This document shows, one piece after another, positions 9,330-19,433 of a stretch of DNA of 64,000 nt. A model generated the notes under the pieces. It did not search any database. It saw only the letters and a program-made list of their open reading frames with translations, and was not told where the DNA came from. This DNA is from an uncultured Porphyromonadaceae bacterium. Its GTDB lineage: Bacteria; Bacteroidota; Bacteroidia; Bacteroidales; Muribaculaceae. The position numbers and the translations under genes are program-made. Every line of letters starts with the position of its first letter. Within the stretch, counting starts at the first letter, position 1. The DNA lies in NCBI GenBank assembly GCA_900550025.1, contig URQP01000001.1, forward strand, positions 1-64,000, read 5' to 3'.

Positions 9330-10059
9330 TATATTTCAATATTCTGTTTAATCCTAATGTTACTAAATTGTCGTTTATTTCAACATTATTGCTGATTTCA
9401 AGCCGTTTGGCGATTATTCCGCTGTCGCCGCCTGTCAGCATCACTGTCAAATCGTCGCCGTAAGTCGCCGACAGTCTTTTTGCCATATATGTCACTTCGG
9501 CGACTACTCCTAACACTACTCCCGCCCTTATGGCCGTGGGTGTGTCGTATCCGGTCATTGGCACGTCTCCGTTGGCATCAACCAGTGGCAATTGCGCGCA
9601 GTAATGCGACAATGCTTCGAACCGTGTGTTTATGCCCGGTGCGATATTGCCTCCGCGGAAATGGCCGTCAGCAGTTACCACATCGTAGGTTATTGCTGTG
9701 CCGGAATCCACAACCAGCATATTTCTGCCGGGGTGGCAGCCTATTGCGCCAACCGCTACAGCTATGCGGTCATGCCCGAGTGTATGCGGTGTGGCGTAGT
9801 CTATCTTTATCGGGAGTGGCAGATTCTCGTCCACCACATAGCATTTTATATTTTTCGCTTTCAACAGCTCTATTATTTCATTGTGGTTTCCAACCACAGA
9901 TGAATAAATAGCGGATGCTGTGTGAAAACGTTTTGTCAAATCGTCCAAAGCAGCCACTGTCAGTAGGTCGTGGCGTTCGGCTGCGACTATCTTTTCATCA
10001 TCGAAGATTGACAGCTTCGTTGATGAGTTGCCCTGATCGATAGCTAATCTTAATTTCAT
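9316..10059 (-). CDS. coaX: Type III pantothenate kinase
   Basis: 247 aa, usual length for CoaX. N-terminal ASKHA phosphate loop (AIDQGNSSTKLSIF), second motif VVDSGTAITYDVV near residue 115 and GGNIAPGINTRFEAL near 135. Phosphorylates pantothenate in the first committed step of coenzyme A synthesis; cytoplasmic and insensitive to CoA feedback in characterised members. First gene of its operon; TATTTTTG on the minus strand at 10075-10068 is a possible -7 element just ahead of the ATG. Confidence 0.93.
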   Translation of the reverse strand: MKLRLAIDQGNSSTKLSIFDDEKIVAAERHDLLTVAALDDLTKRFHTASAIYSSVVGNHNEIIELLKAKNIKCYVVDENLPLPIKIDYATPHTLGHDRIAVAVGAIGCHPGRNMLVVDSGTAITYDVVTADGHFRGGNIAPGINTRFEALSHYCAQLPLVDANGDVPMTGYDTPTAIRAGVVLGVVAEVTYMAKRLSATYGDDLTVMLTGGDSGIIAKRLEISNNVEINDNLVTLGLNRILKYNELL

Positions 10060-10172
10060 TTGTCCGGCAAAAATACTAAATACGCGCCAATTAACCGCTT
10101 TTCTTTTCGATGATTTGCAAGTTGCTGCGGCTTTTTTGCGTATTTTATCGACAATCTGTGTTCGTTAAACTT

Positions 10173-10577
10173 TTATTTGTCTGTCTGTTTACCTTTACCG
10201 GCTGCTTTTTTCAGTTGGTAAGGAATCATGAATGATGTATATACTTGGAGCGCAGCTCCTGCCAGCAGGAAAGCTATCCAGTTGCCGGGATGGTAACGGT
10301 CGCTTACACGGAAATAAGCCGATACCAAGTAGCACATTGCCGACCAGAATTCTATGTGCCGTAGTCTGCGCACGCGCAATGGCATCGATTTGTCTTTTCT
10401 ATAGCCGGCACGTTGCAAGATTCTTGATAGCACGGCAAGTATCGCTCCTGCCACATATACATATATCATCCATTCTCCTTCAATGTCGAGCAGCGAAAGG
10501 AAAGCCGGAACGAAAAGCATCAGCAACGCTAATGATAATATCAGGTCTAAAGTGGTGTCATTTAAAAATTTGTTCAT
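10173..10577 (-). CDS. Small conserved membrane protein
   Basis: 134 aa with about four hydrophobic segments (LILSLALLMLFVPAFLSLL; MIYVYVAGAILAVLSRIL; FWSAMCYLVSAYF; WIAFLLAGAALQVYTSFMI) and a basic, Lys-rich tail. I do not recognise a characterised family. Third gene of the trmD-divIC transcript, 9 bp after divIC. Inner-membrane location is inferred from the segments only. Confidence 0.75.
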   Translation of the reverse strand: MNKFLNDTTLDLILSLALLMLFVPAFLSLLDIEGEWMIYVYVAGAILAVLSRILQRAGYRKDKSMPLRVRRLRHIEFWSAMCYLVSAYFRVSDRYHPGNWIAFLLAGAALQVYTSFMIPYQLKKAAGKGKQTDK

Positions 10578-10586
10578 ATCTCTATC

Positions 10587-10883
10587 TTATTTTTCTTTTA
10601 CAATGTAGACATCCTCATTGTCGCGTTTCATAAAATATTCTTCCCTTACGATTTTTTCCAGTGTCTCGGGGTCGGAATTTAGATCGTGTAATTTTTTCTC
10701 GTATATTTTGAAAGAGTCGCGGGTGGCCGCTATCTGCATTTTCAGGTCTTTTATCTCTGAATCATATTTGATTATTTTCAGATAATTGTATTCGGATATG
10801 CACGTGATGTAAACTCCGAATACAATTACGACGGCTATGCAGATGTTGATTCTTGTAAATATCTTTTTGCCTTTCTGGTTCAT
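10587..10883 (-). CDS. FtsB/DivIC-family septum formation initiator
   Basis: 98 aa. One N-terminal membrane span (INICIAVVIVFGVYITC) followed by a coiled coil (SEIKDLKMQIAATRDSFKIY) and the C-terminal motif DPETLEKIVREEYFMKRDNEDVYIV typical of FtsB/DivIC proteins. It should sit in the inner membrane with the coiled coil in the periplasm, linking FtsQ and FtsL in the divisome. Located 13 bp after trmD. Confidence 0.88.
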   Translation of the reverse strand: MNQKGKKIFTRINICIAVVIVFGVYITCISEYNYLKIIKYDSEIKDLKMQIAATRDSFKIYEKKLHDLNSDPETLEKIVREEYFMKRDNEDVYIVKEK

Positions 10884-10896
10884 AATGCGTTTGTTT

Positions 10897-11574
10897 TTAG
10901 CCGTTGAGCAAATCCGGGCGCAGCTGCCGTGTGCGCTGGAGCGACATTTCGTGTTTCCATTCGTCTATTTTTGCCTGATGGCCCGACAGGAGTACGTCGG
11001 GCACACGCCACCCCTTGTATTCTGCCGGGCGGGTGTAGACGGGAGGAGCGAGCAGGTTGTCTTGAAATGAGTCGCTCAGAGCCGATTGTTCGTCGCCTAT
11101 AGCTCCGGGAATCAGCCGCACTATGGCATCTGTCACAATGGCCGCCGGCAGTTCGCCTCCTGTCAGGACATAGTCGCCGATAGTAAGTTCTTTTGTTATC
11201 AGATGTTCGCGGATGCGGTAGTCTATCCCTTTGTAATGTCCGCACAAGATGATTAGGTTTTCACTTAGCGACAGCATATTTGCGGTTTTTTGAGTGAACT
11301 GTTCGCCGTCGGGTGTCATGAAAATCACCTCGTCGTAATCACGCTCGGATTTGAGTGCGGATATGCACCGGTCGATAGGTTCGATTTGCATCACCATACC
11401 GGCTTCTCCACCGAACGGATAGTCGTCCACGTGGCGGTGCTTGTCTGTGCTGTAGTCGCGCAAGTCGTGAACATGGATTTCGACAAGCCCTTTGTTCTGG
11501 GCGCGTTTCACTATCGAGCAGTTCAACGGCGACTCGAGCATCTCAGGCAGTACGGTGATTATGTCTATTCGCAT
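10897..11574 (-). CDS. trmD: tRNA (guanine-N1)-methyltransferase
   Basis: 225 aa. Trefoil-knot SPOUT methyltransferase that makes m1G37 in tRNAs reading CNN codons, preventing +1 frameshifts. Diagnostic segments: [12 protein letters not shown] at the N-terminus, [13 protein letters not shown] near residue 55, [12 protein letters not shown] near 110, and [12 protein letters not shown] near 130. It heads a three-gene operon with divIC and a membrane protein. The promoter belongs to an 84-bp module also found upstream of the DUF362 gene at 20762. Confidence 0.95.
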   Translation of the reverse strand: MRIDIITVLPEMLESPLNCSIVKRAQNKGLVEIHVHDLRDYSTDKHRHVDDYPFGGEAGMVMQIEPIDRCISALKSERDYDEVIFMTPDGEQFTQKTANMLSLSENLIILCGHYKGIDYRIREHLITKELTIGDYVLTGGELPAAIVTDAIVRLIPGAIGDEQSALSDSFQDNLLAPPVYTRPAEYKGWRVPDVLLSGHQAKIDEWKHEMSLQRTRQLRPDLLNG

Positions 11575-11595
11575 TCTGTTCTGATTTTATTTGTC

Positions 11596-11679
11596 GGCAA
11601 AGATAATGCAAATCGAGCGCAGAACAATCAAACTTGTTTGAAATTGTTATGCCGAGATGCAGTGTATCTTATGTAAAGA
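11596..11679 (-). repeat. 84-bp dispersed promoter module, copy 1 (trmD)
   Basis: Read on the minus strand this matches 20652-20735 (plus strand) with 8 mismatches in 84 positions by my alignment. Its centre holds a 6-bp palindrome (TCAAAC-AA-GTTTGA), extended imperfectly to AACAA/TTGTT, next to the -33 TTG. Both copies stand in the same orientation and distance relative to the downstream gene. Confidence 0.85.
11598..11627 (-). promoter_or_regulatory. trmD operon promoter
   Basis: Minus strand: TTG (11627-11625), 19 nt, TATCTTTG (11605-11598), about 24 nt ahead of the trmD ATG. The palindrome at about 11627-11640 directly abuts the -33 element, a position typical of an operator. Confidence 0.7.
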
Positions 11680-11722
11680 CAATAATTCTTATTGTTTTAT
11701 GAAGATATTTTGTGTGAGGCAA

Positions 11723-12481
11723 TCAGCCTATGTGTGGTACGTCGTAAGGGTAGGTGATGTCCCAGAGGAAGAGGGCGTTGCCGGGGACTGACACGCCTGC
11801 CGCGCAGCGGTCCTTTTTTTCGATTATTTCACAGAATTGCTCTATGGACATACGTTTTCTTCCTACTTCTATGAGTGTGCCGACGATGGCCCTTACCATG
11901 TTGCGGAGGAAGCGGTCGGCTGTGATGGTGAAGATTATCTTGTCGTCTTTACGCTCCCATCCGGCATGGTCTATGCGGCAATTGTTGGTCTTGGCGTCGC
12001 TGTGCAGCTTGCTGAAACTTGTGAAGTCGGTGTAGCGGTAAAGTTGCGTTGCGGCATCGTTCATCAGCCCGATGTCGAGGATGTACGGCGGATTCCAGCA
12101 GAAAGGGTAATCGAAAGGCGATTTCTTTGTGCTTATGAAATATTTGTATGTGCGGCTTGTTGCATCGAACCGTGCGTGGGCGTTGTCGGCTACACGGAAT
12201 ATGTCGTAGACGGCAATGTCCTTACCTGCAAGGCTGTTGATTGACCGGCATAACGCCTGTGTGTCTCCGATAGGGGTTTCGGTATCGAAGTGGGCATACA
12301 TGCAACGCGCGTTCACGCCTGTGTCGGTGCGCCCTGCTCCGGTAATGCCTATGGGCTGGCGCATGACGGTCGATATGGCATTCTTTATCGCGGTCTGTAC
12401 GCTCGCTGCGTTGGGCTGCGATTGCCAGCCGTGATAAGGCGCGCCGTTATAGGCAAGGAGCATGAAGTATCTGCAAGCCAT
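11723..12481 (-). CDS. truA: tRNA pseudouridine(38-40) synthase
   Basis: 252 aa with the start at MACRYFMLLAYNG (12481), after GGAAG; a longer frame to 12607 would overlap speA. The catalytic Asp is in GAGRTDTGVNA near residue 55, followed by YKYFIST and FLRNMVRAIVGTL. TruA converts uridines in the anticodon arm of many tRNAs to pseudouridine. It lies 14 bp after speA and is probably cotranscribed. Confidence 0.93.
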   Translation of the reverse strand: MACRYFMLLAYNGAPYHGWQSQPNAASVQTAIKNAISTVMRQPIGITGAGRTDTGVNARCMYAHFDTETPIGDTQALCRSINSLAGKDIAVYDIFRVADNAHARFDATSRTYKYFISTKKSPFDYPFCWNPPYILDIGLMNDAATQLYRYTDFTSFSKLHSDAKTNNCRIDHAGWERKDDKIIFTITADRFLRNMVRAIVGTLIEVGRKRMSIEQFCEIIEKKDRCAAGVSVPGNALFLWDITYPYDVPHIG

Positions 12482-12495
12482 CGGCTTCCGTGGTT

Positions 12496-14391
12496 TTAAT
12501 CTTTCTCCAAGTAGGTGTATCCGTAAAGACCGGAGCGGTAGTTGCTGAGGAATTCGCGTCCTTCTTCGGGTGTGATTTTGCCGCTTTTCATTGAGCGCGT
12601 AACCCACGTCTCCACGTTGCGTACCAATTTCTTAGGACTGTACTGCACATAGTCGAGCACCTCGGCCACGGTCTCTCCGTCGATTATCTGGTCTATCTCG
12701 TAATGGTCGGGATATACGCTGATGTGTACGGCGTTGGTGTCGCCGAACAAGTTGTGCATGTCTCCGAGTATCTCTTGGTATGCTCCCACGAGAAATACAC
12801 CTATATAATATGACTCGTTGTTCTTTAGCGGATGTATAGGCAATGCGTTCACTACTCCGTGGTCGGAGATGAAGTTGTTTATTTTGCCGTCCGAGTCGCA
12901 TGTTATGTCCTGTATCGTGGCCGTGCGGGAAGGACGTTCGTCCAGCCGTGCGATAGGCATTATCGGGAACATTTGGTCGATTGCCCATGAGTCGGGGAGC
13001 GACTGGAAGAGCGAGAAGTTGCAGAAATATTTGTCGGGCAATGTCTTCGACATTTTCAGCTCGTCGGGTACGTGTTTCATTTCTTTTGCTATGTCGTAGA
13101 CATCACGTGCTACCGACCAGAACAATTTCTCGATTTGCGCCCTCGTGCGCAGGTCGAGCATTCCGAGGCTGAACAGGTCGAGAGCCTCGTCGCGTATCTG
13201 CAAGGCGTCGTGCCAGCTTTCCATAAGCCGTTGCTGGTTGAGCTTGTCCCAAATTTCGTATAGCTCGCGTGCCAGTTCGTGGTCTGTGTCTTTCACCTCC
13301 TCGTTGTCGTTCCAGATAGGGAGCTGCGTGGTTTCGAGGGCTTCGAATATCAGGATCGAGTGGTGGGCGGAAAGCGAACGGCCTGACTCTGTTATTATAT
13401 TCGGTTGTTTCAATCCGTTTTTCACGCATACGTCGACCAACGCTGAAATAGCGTCGTTGGCATATTCTTGGATTGAATAGTTCATACTGCTTTCGCTTGC
13501 GCTGCTGCGGGTCCCGTCGTAGTCCACTCCGAGACCTCCGCCGATGTCGATGAAGTCGATGCCGAATCCCATTTTCGACAGTTGCACGTAAAATTGAGTG
13601 GCTTCGCGCAGGGCGGTTTTGATGCGCCGTATCTTGGTTATTTGGCTGCCGATATGGAAATGTATCAGTTTCAGGCAGTCCGAAAGTTTGTTCTTTTCAA
13701 GTATTTCGAGGGCTTCGAGAAGTTCGCTGGAATTTAGCCCGAACTTGCTTTGGTCGCCGCCCGATTCTTCCCATTTGCCGCTTCCCGAACTCGACAGTTT
13801 GATGCGTATGCCGATGTTGGGTCTTACGCCGATGCGTTTTGCCAGCGTGGCGATAAGCCGCAGCTCGCTCAGCTTTTCCACGACGATGAATATGTGTCGT
13901 CCCATTTTGTGCGCGAGCAGGGCAAGTTCGATATAGTTTTCGTCCTTGTAGCCATTACAGATTATGAGACTGTTCTCGTCGATGCTTGTGGCGAGCACGG
14001 CATGGAGTTCCGGTTTGGAGCCGGCTTCCAGACCCATATTGAATTTTTTGCCATGCGACACGATTTCTTCGACTACCTGCCGCATTTGGTTCACTTTTAT
14101 AGGATAGATGATGAAATTCTGCGCTTCGTATCCGTATTCTGTTGCCGCTTGTTTGAAGCAACGTGAGATTTTTTCGATACGGTTGTCAAGAATGTCGGGG
14201 AATCGCAATAAGACGGGCGCGGTAATGTCGCGCACTTGCAATTCGTCCATCAGTTCTTTTAAATCTACAGAGGCACATCCTTCTTTTGGTGAGACTTGCA
14301 CGTGCCCTTTGTCGTTAATCGAGAAGTACTTGAGCCCCCATCCGTTGATGTTGTAGAGTTCCGCACTGTCCTCAATACGCCATTTTCTCAT
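12496..14391 (-). CDS. speA: Biosynthetic arginine decarboxylase
   Basis: 631 aa, the length of SpeA-type enzymes. N-terminal WRIEDSAELYNINGWG, PLP-binding region FIIYPIKVNQM near residue 100, barrel motifs NIGIRIKLSSSGSGKW and HFHIGSQ, and DIGGGLGVDYDGT. Converts arginine to agmatine, the entry to putrescine/spermidine synthesis in Bacteroidales; PLP- and magnesium-dependent. Transcribed divergently from eno across a 189-bp gap, with a possible -7 element at 14457-14450 (minus). Confidence 0.95.
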   Translation of the reverse strand: MRKWRIEDSAELYNINGWGLKYFSINDKGHVQVSPKEGCASVDLKELMDELQVRDITAPVLLRFPDILDNRIEKISRCFKQAATEYGYEAQNFIIYPIKVNQMRQVVEEIVSHGKKFNMGLEAGSKPELHAVLATSIDENSLIICNGYKDENYIELALLAHKMGRHIFIVVEKLSELRLIATLAKRIGVRPNIGIRIKLSSSGSGKWEESGGDQSKFGLNSSELLEALEILEKNKLSDCLKLIHFHIGSQITKIRRIKTALREATQFYVQLSKMGFGIDFIDIGGGLGVDYDGTRSSASESSMNYSIQEYANDAISALVDVCVKNGLKQPNIITESGRSLSAHHSILIFEALETTQLPIWNDNEEVKDTDHELARELYEIWDKLNQQRLMESWHDALQIRDEALDLFSLGMLDLRTRAQIEKLFWSVARDVYDIAKEMKHVPDELKMSKTLPDKYFCNFSLFQSLPDSWAIDQMFPIMPIARLDERPSRTATIQDITCDSDGKINNFISDHGVVNALPIHPLKNNESYYIGVFLVGAYQEILGDMHNLFGDTNAVHISVYPDHYEIDQIIDGETVAEVLDYVQYSPKKLVRNVETWVTRSMKSGKITPEEGREFLSNYRSGLYGYTYLEKD

Positions 14392-14449
14392 CTTTTCGGT
14401 CTATAACTGGTTAAAAAAATCTGTAAATTGGTTTAAAACTAATATTTTG

Positions 14450-14457
14450 CAAATGTA
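14450..14457 (-). promoter_or_regulatory. Possible -7 element for speA
   Basis: TACATTTG on the minus strand fits TAnnTTTG, about 60 nt before the speA start. No -33 TTG at the expected distance, so weak. Confidence 0.35.
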
Positions 14458-14574
14458 CGAAAAACATCTGAATAACGTCCCTCTTTATTGTATATGAAAA
14501 AGAGGTTTGTTGTGTTTTACAGAACAATTTATGCCGTAAAATCGTTATATCTATATTAAACGTTTAGTAAATAA

Positions 14575-15843
<1,269 letters not shown>

Positions 15844-15868
15844 GTTTTAGGTTTGGGTATAAGGCAAA

Positions 15869-15915
15869 AGGCTATGGATTGTGGAATTTCCGCTTCCATA
15901 GCCTCTGTCATTTTT
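15869..15915 (+). terminator. Terminator after eno
   Basis: A perfect 10-bp stem pairs 15869-15878 (AGGCTATGGA) with 15895-15904 (TCCATAGCCT), followed within a few bases by TTTTT. Confidence 0.75.
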
Positions 15916-16071
15916 GAAAATGTTAAAAATGCCATAAGCTTTTTATGGTTAATTGAAAAATGCTAATTTTGTAAATTAACAAAAAAAGAATGCCTATGGG
16001 AAAATAGAATGTGTGTTATTTATGCATTCACTTTAAGACATAATTAGGAAAAGCGTTTAGTTTGTATTCTT
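15916..16071. other. AT-rich intergenic stretch after eno
   Basis: No credible open frame. It holds one TAATTTTG (15964-15971, plus) fitting the -7 consensus but without a -33 TTG at proper distance, so a promoter for the downstream lipoprotein is only possible. Confidence 0.35.
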
Positions 16072-16187
16072 GTTCTTGAAACTTCGACACTTTCAATGAC
16101 AACCAAGAGTAAGGCTATGACGCTCACGCTATCTGCGTGGGCTTTACTCGTATATTTGGTTGTCAGGTAGTCGAAGACCTCAAGAAC
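16072..16187. repeat. 116-nt imperfect hairpin upstream of the Fn3 lipoprotein
   Basis: Left arm 16072-16115 pairs with right arm 16141-16187 through ordered blocks GTTCTTGA, CTTCGAC, TGACAACCAA, GAGTAA and GC, interrupted by small bulges. The 25-nt apex contains its own CACGC/GCGTG stem (16125-16129 with 16135-16139). The strong complementarity over ~45 nt per arm cannot be chance. It may be a structured RNA leader, a MITE-like element or a recombination site; nothing in it is protein-coding. Confidence 0.85.
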
Positions 16188-16292
16188 GGATATATTAGAG
16201 TTTTGTCCGCGCTTTTTTGTGTTTGCATACCTTAAGTATAGGGGATAGGACAAACTGATTTAATAAGGTTTTAGAAATTTAACAGTAACGTT

Positions 16293-17402
16293 ATGAAAAT
16301 GAACAAAAAGAAATTTTGGCGAGGTGCATTCTTCTCTTTTATAATGGGGGCATGTGTATTGCCATTGTGTTATTCTTGCAAGGAAGATGAACCTGCAATT
16401 TGGCCTGAAGGCGGTGGAGGAGGCGATGATATAGAAATATCTGCTCCAAGTGGGGTTATGGCAACTGTAAAAGATAAAACTATAGTTGTCACTTGGAATA
16501 TGGTCAGTGGGGCTGAAAGTTATGAGGTATATGTCAACAGGGAACATTGGGGTATTTCTAGCTTTATAAAGGAATCGACGGTTACATCCACTCGTTTTGT
16601 TGATGAGCCTGTATATAATTGTAATTATTACTATAAAATAGTGGCGGTAGGCGAAGATGGCAGTAAGAGTAAGGAGAGTGCCATTGCCTCCTGTTATTAT
16701 GCGAATGGTATACCGACAGGTGGAGGTGATGGTGACAAGCCTGGAGACGGTAGCGGTGATGACGATGAAGGTGACGAAGGTCAGGGAGGAGGTATCGTGA
16801 CAGTTCCTGACGCACCTATCGGTTTGAGCGTGGAAAATTATGGTTCTGTTCTTTTGCCAAATCTTAGGGTTTCGTGGTACAGCGTAGAGGGTGCTACAAA
16901 ATATAAGGTGTATAGAAGCAGGAGCGCAAACGGTTCTTATTCACTCCTTGGTGAGACGGCTGTTACATATCTGACCGATTATAGTCCAATTGAGGGTAAA
17001 AATTACTATAAAGTAAAGGCTTGCAACAGTGCTGGTGATAGTCCTTACAGCAGTTATGTGATGTATGATAATGATGTCGCTTCGTCCATAGAACCTTGCC
17101 CTGTACAATATGGTAATTGCACGGTGAGTGGCTATACGATGACTTTGCGCTGGAGTGTGTCTTCTAATTCTTATTGTGGAGAACCGGAAACGGCTTATTT
17201 GCGTGTACGCGATCCTCATACAGGCTCTTATTTTGATTTGCGGGAAATGTCAGGAACAGCTACGTCCGTGTCGTTTAATTATTCAGGTTATATAGATGAT
17301 GACGGTTACGTTTACGCTGGGATTATTCTTGAAAATGAAGCCGGGACTTCCGGTGGCATACCAAAAGTTTACGATCATAAGAATAAACGTTGGATGTATT
17401 GA
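16293..17402 (+). CDS. Lipoprotein with two fibronectin type III domains
   Basis: 369 aa. Basic start, hydrophobic core and a lipobox-like LCYSC place a lipidated Cys near residue 29, followed by acidic residues as in surface-exported Bacteroidetes lipoproteins. Two Fn3-type domains (about 50-135 and 175-265; note VTWNMVSGAESYEVYVN and VSWYSVEGATKYKVYRS) are joined by a Gly/Asp-rich linker (GGGDGDKPGDGSGDDDEGDE). The last 100 residues form another beta domain. Probably a surface binding or adhesion protein; no catalytic motif seen. An ATG at 16299 is an alternative start. Confidence 0.85.
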   Translation: MKMNKKKFWRGAFFSFIMGACVLPLCYSCKEDEPAIWPEGGGGGDDIEISAPSGVMATVKDKTIVVTWNMVSGAESYEVYVNREHWGISSFIKESTVTSTRFVDEPVYNCNYYYKIVAVGEDGSKSKESAIASCYYANGIPTGGGDGDKPGDGSGDDDEGDEGQGGGIVTVPDAPIGLSVENYGSVLLPNLRVSWYSVEGATKYKVYRSRSANGSYSLLGETAVTYLTDYSPIEGKNYYKVKACNSAGDSPYSSYVMYDNDVASSIEPCPVQYGNCTVSGYTMTLRWSVSSNSYCGEPETAYLRVRDPHTGSYFDLREMSGTATSVSFNYSGYIDDDGYVYAGIILENEAGTSGGIPKVYDHKNKRWMY

Positions 17403-17409
17403 TTAAAAG

Positions 17410-17438
17410 AAAAGCCGATGTAAACTCTATCGGCTTTT
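17410..17438. terminator. Bidirectional terminator
   Basis: AAAAGCCGAT (17410-17419) pairs with ATCGGCTTTT (17429-17438), 10 bp, 9-nt loop, T-rich on both sides. It separates the convergent Fn3 lipoprotein gene and the galactose operon. Confidence 0.9.
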
Positions 17439-17462
17439 CTTTTTGAGTTTGTATGAAGATAT

Positions 17463-18371
17463 TCAAATGCTGAACAGCTGGTCGGGGTATTCGCCTTTGT
17501 CGTGGAGCTCGGCGAATTTCGCCACTACCGCGGGACGGTCGGCGGCGTATGTCACGCCGAACCATTTTGAAGTGGTGTCGAGGACTTTTACCGTAGCGGT
17601 TCCTTTGTGAATCATTTCATTGATTACTGAAGGAATGTAGAATTCAGCTTTCGGGTTGTCGATGTTCTTCTTGAGAAATTCGATGAAGTACTGTTCGCTG
17701 TATTTGAAATAGTCGGGTGTGAATCCCCACATATTCATAGACACCGGTGTCTCGGGTGCAAGTTGCCTGACATCGCCCTTCTCGTCGGTAAAAACGATAT
17801 TCCCTGCGTTGTCATACCCGATTGATGTGCGTTCCACTACAGAATTGAGGTAGCCGTTGACCACCCCGCATACGCCGCGCGCCACAGTGCCGCTTTCCGA
17901 CATCGTGTTGCCTACTCGGAATCCTACCATGCAGTAATCGCCCTCGCGGTCGCGCTTGCGGGATAGTTCCTTGGCGAGAACTTCGAATGAATCACGTCCG
18001 TAAAAATCATCGGCGTTGATTACTGCAAACGGCTCTTTTATGACAGATTTTCCCATTAGTACGGCGTGGTTTGTCCCCCATGGCTTGACTCTTCCGGATG
18101 GGCAGGCAAAGCCTTCCGGCACATCGTCGACCGACTGGAAAACTACTTCTGTCGGAATATGGTTTTCGTATTTCGAAAGTATTTTTTCTCTGAAATCTTG
18201 CTCGAAATCCTTACGGATGACGAATACTACTTTCCCGAATCCGCTGTGTATGGCGTCGTAGATGGAATAGTCCATGATGGTTTCTCCGTGAGGACCGAGC
18301 CCATCAAGCTGTTTCAACCCTCCGTAGCGGCTTCCCATACCGGCGGCAAGTACGAACAAAGTTGGTTTCAT
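17463..18371 (-). CDS. Sugar nucleotidyltransferase of the galactose operon
   Basis: 302 aa. Rossmann-like nucleotidyltransferase: N-terminal VLAAGMGSRYGGLKQL is the nucleotide-binding signature, and AVINADDFYGRD near residue 110 carries the metal-binding Asp. Position 6 bp after galM and behind galK suggests it acts on galactose 1-phosphate or glucose 1-phosphate, giving the UDP-sugar and replacing a classical GalT; that is inference from context. It has the nucleotidyltransferase core without an obvious acyltransferase tail. Confidence 0.82.
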   Translation of the reverse strand: MKPTLFVLAAGMGSRYGGLKQLDGLGPHGETIMDYSIYDAIHSGFGKVVFVIRKDFEQDFREKILSKYENHIPTEVVFQSVDDVPEGFACPSGRVKPWGTNHAVLMGKSVIKEPFAVINADDFYGRDSFEVLAKELSRKRDREGDYCMVGFRVGNTMSESGTVARGVCGVVNGYLNSVVERTSIGYDNAGNIVFTDEKGDVRQLAPETPVSMNMWGFTPDYFKYSEQYFIEFLKKNIDNPKAEFYIPSVINEMIHKGTATVKVLDTTSKWFGVTYAADRPAVVAKFAELHDKGEYPDQLFSI

Positions 18372-18377
18372 TTCTTT

Positions 18378-19433
18378 TTATTTAATTCCGAATTTAAAGA
18401 TTATTGTCTGGTCGTATTTCTCTCCCGGGCAGAGTTCCTGTGACGGAAATTCCGGCTTGTTTGGAGCGTCGGGCATTCCTTGGCACTCTATCGCCACTCC
18501 GTCGTAGTCGAGGTAGGCAGCCCCGCTTTTGCTTCTCGGACATCCCGATATCCAGTTGCCGGTATAGACGTGTACCGACGGTTGGGTGGTGGCGATTTCC
18601 ACCATTCGTCCGGATATGTCGTCGGAAAGGCGGGCTACAGTTTTCAGCTTTCCTTTTTCCCAGCCGTCTACTACCCAAGTGTTGTCGTAGCCTTTCGCGA
18701 ATTTGAGCGCTGGAAAGTCGCATTCGATATCTTGGCCAATTATTTTTTCCGCGCGGAAATCCATAGGCGTGTTGTCGACCGGCGCCATTTCTCCTGTCGG
18801 CACTAATGTGTCGTTTGTAGGCAGATATTTTGAAGCGTCTATCCAGAGCTTTTCTCCAAGCGCGCATCCGCTGCGTTCGCCTGCCAGATTGAAATATATG
18901 TGGTTCGTGAGATTTATCACGGTTTTCTTGTCGGTGGCCGCACGGAGCCGTAGCTTCAGCTGATTGTCGTCGCTCCATGTGTATTGTGCGGTTACGGCGA
19001 GTTGTCCGGGATAGCCTTCGTCGCCGTCTTCGCTCACCAAGGAGAAGAGCACGCCGTCGGCCAGTGGCTGCGATTCCCATATCCTGTTAGCGAATCCTTC
19101 CGGGCCGCCGTGCAATGCGTTTATGCCGCTGTTCTGGGCAAGCCGGTATTCAATTCCGTCGATTGTGAATTCTCCGTTTGCAATACGTCCGGCATATCGT
19201 CCTATTACTTTTCCTGCGTATGGTTCGTCGTATAGATAGTCGGCCGGATTGGCATAACCTAAAACTACGTCATGGAATCTGCCGTTCCTGTCGGGGACGA
19301 TTATTGATAATACTCCGGCTCCTAATGACGACAGTACGATGCTCGCCCCTGTTTTATTGGTTAATTTGTAAAGGGTGATTTCTCCCTTGGGCGATTCTGC
19401 TTTCCATTTTCTTTGTTTCATAATCTTTAGCAT
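18378..19433 (-). CDS. galM: Aldose 1-epimerase (mutarotase)
   Basis: 351 aa. Conserved GalM segments: VIGRYAGRIANGEF with the substrate Arg, ALHGGPEGF near residue 105, NLTNHIYFNLAGE with the catalytic His near 170. Interconverts beta- and alpha-galactose so that galactokinase can use it. The first ATG overlaps the galK stop by 7 bp; a second ATG four codons in (19421) is equally plausible. Middle gene of the galK-galM-nucleotidyltransferase operon. Confidence 0.92.
   Translation of the reverse strand: MLKIMKQRKWKAESPKGEITLYKLTNKTGASIVLSSLGAGVLSIIVPDRNGRFHDVVLGYANPADYLYDEPYAGKVIGRYAGRIANGEFTIDGIEYRLAQNSGINALHGGPEGFANRIWESQPLADGVLFSLVSEDGDEGYPGQLAVTAQYTWSDDNQLKLRLRAATDKKTVINLTNHIYFNLAGERSGCALGEKLWIDASKYLPTNDTLVPTGEMAPVDNTPMDFRAEKIIGQDIECDFPALKFAKGYDNTWVVDGWEKGKLKTVARLSDDISGRMVEIATTQPSVHVYTGNWISGCPRSKSGAAYLDYDGVAIECQGMPDAPNKPEFPSQELCPGEKYDQTIIFKFGIK

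Noticed and set aside
15964-15971. TAATTTTG as promoter of the Fn3 lipoprotein
   Set aside because: No -33 TTG at the needed spacing and more than 300 bp to the start; kept only as a remark.
16582-16815. His-rich 77-aa frame antisense to the Gly/Asp linker of the Fn3 lipoprotein
   Set aside because: His-rich composition is the direct consequence of the GAT/GGT-rich linker on the other strand.
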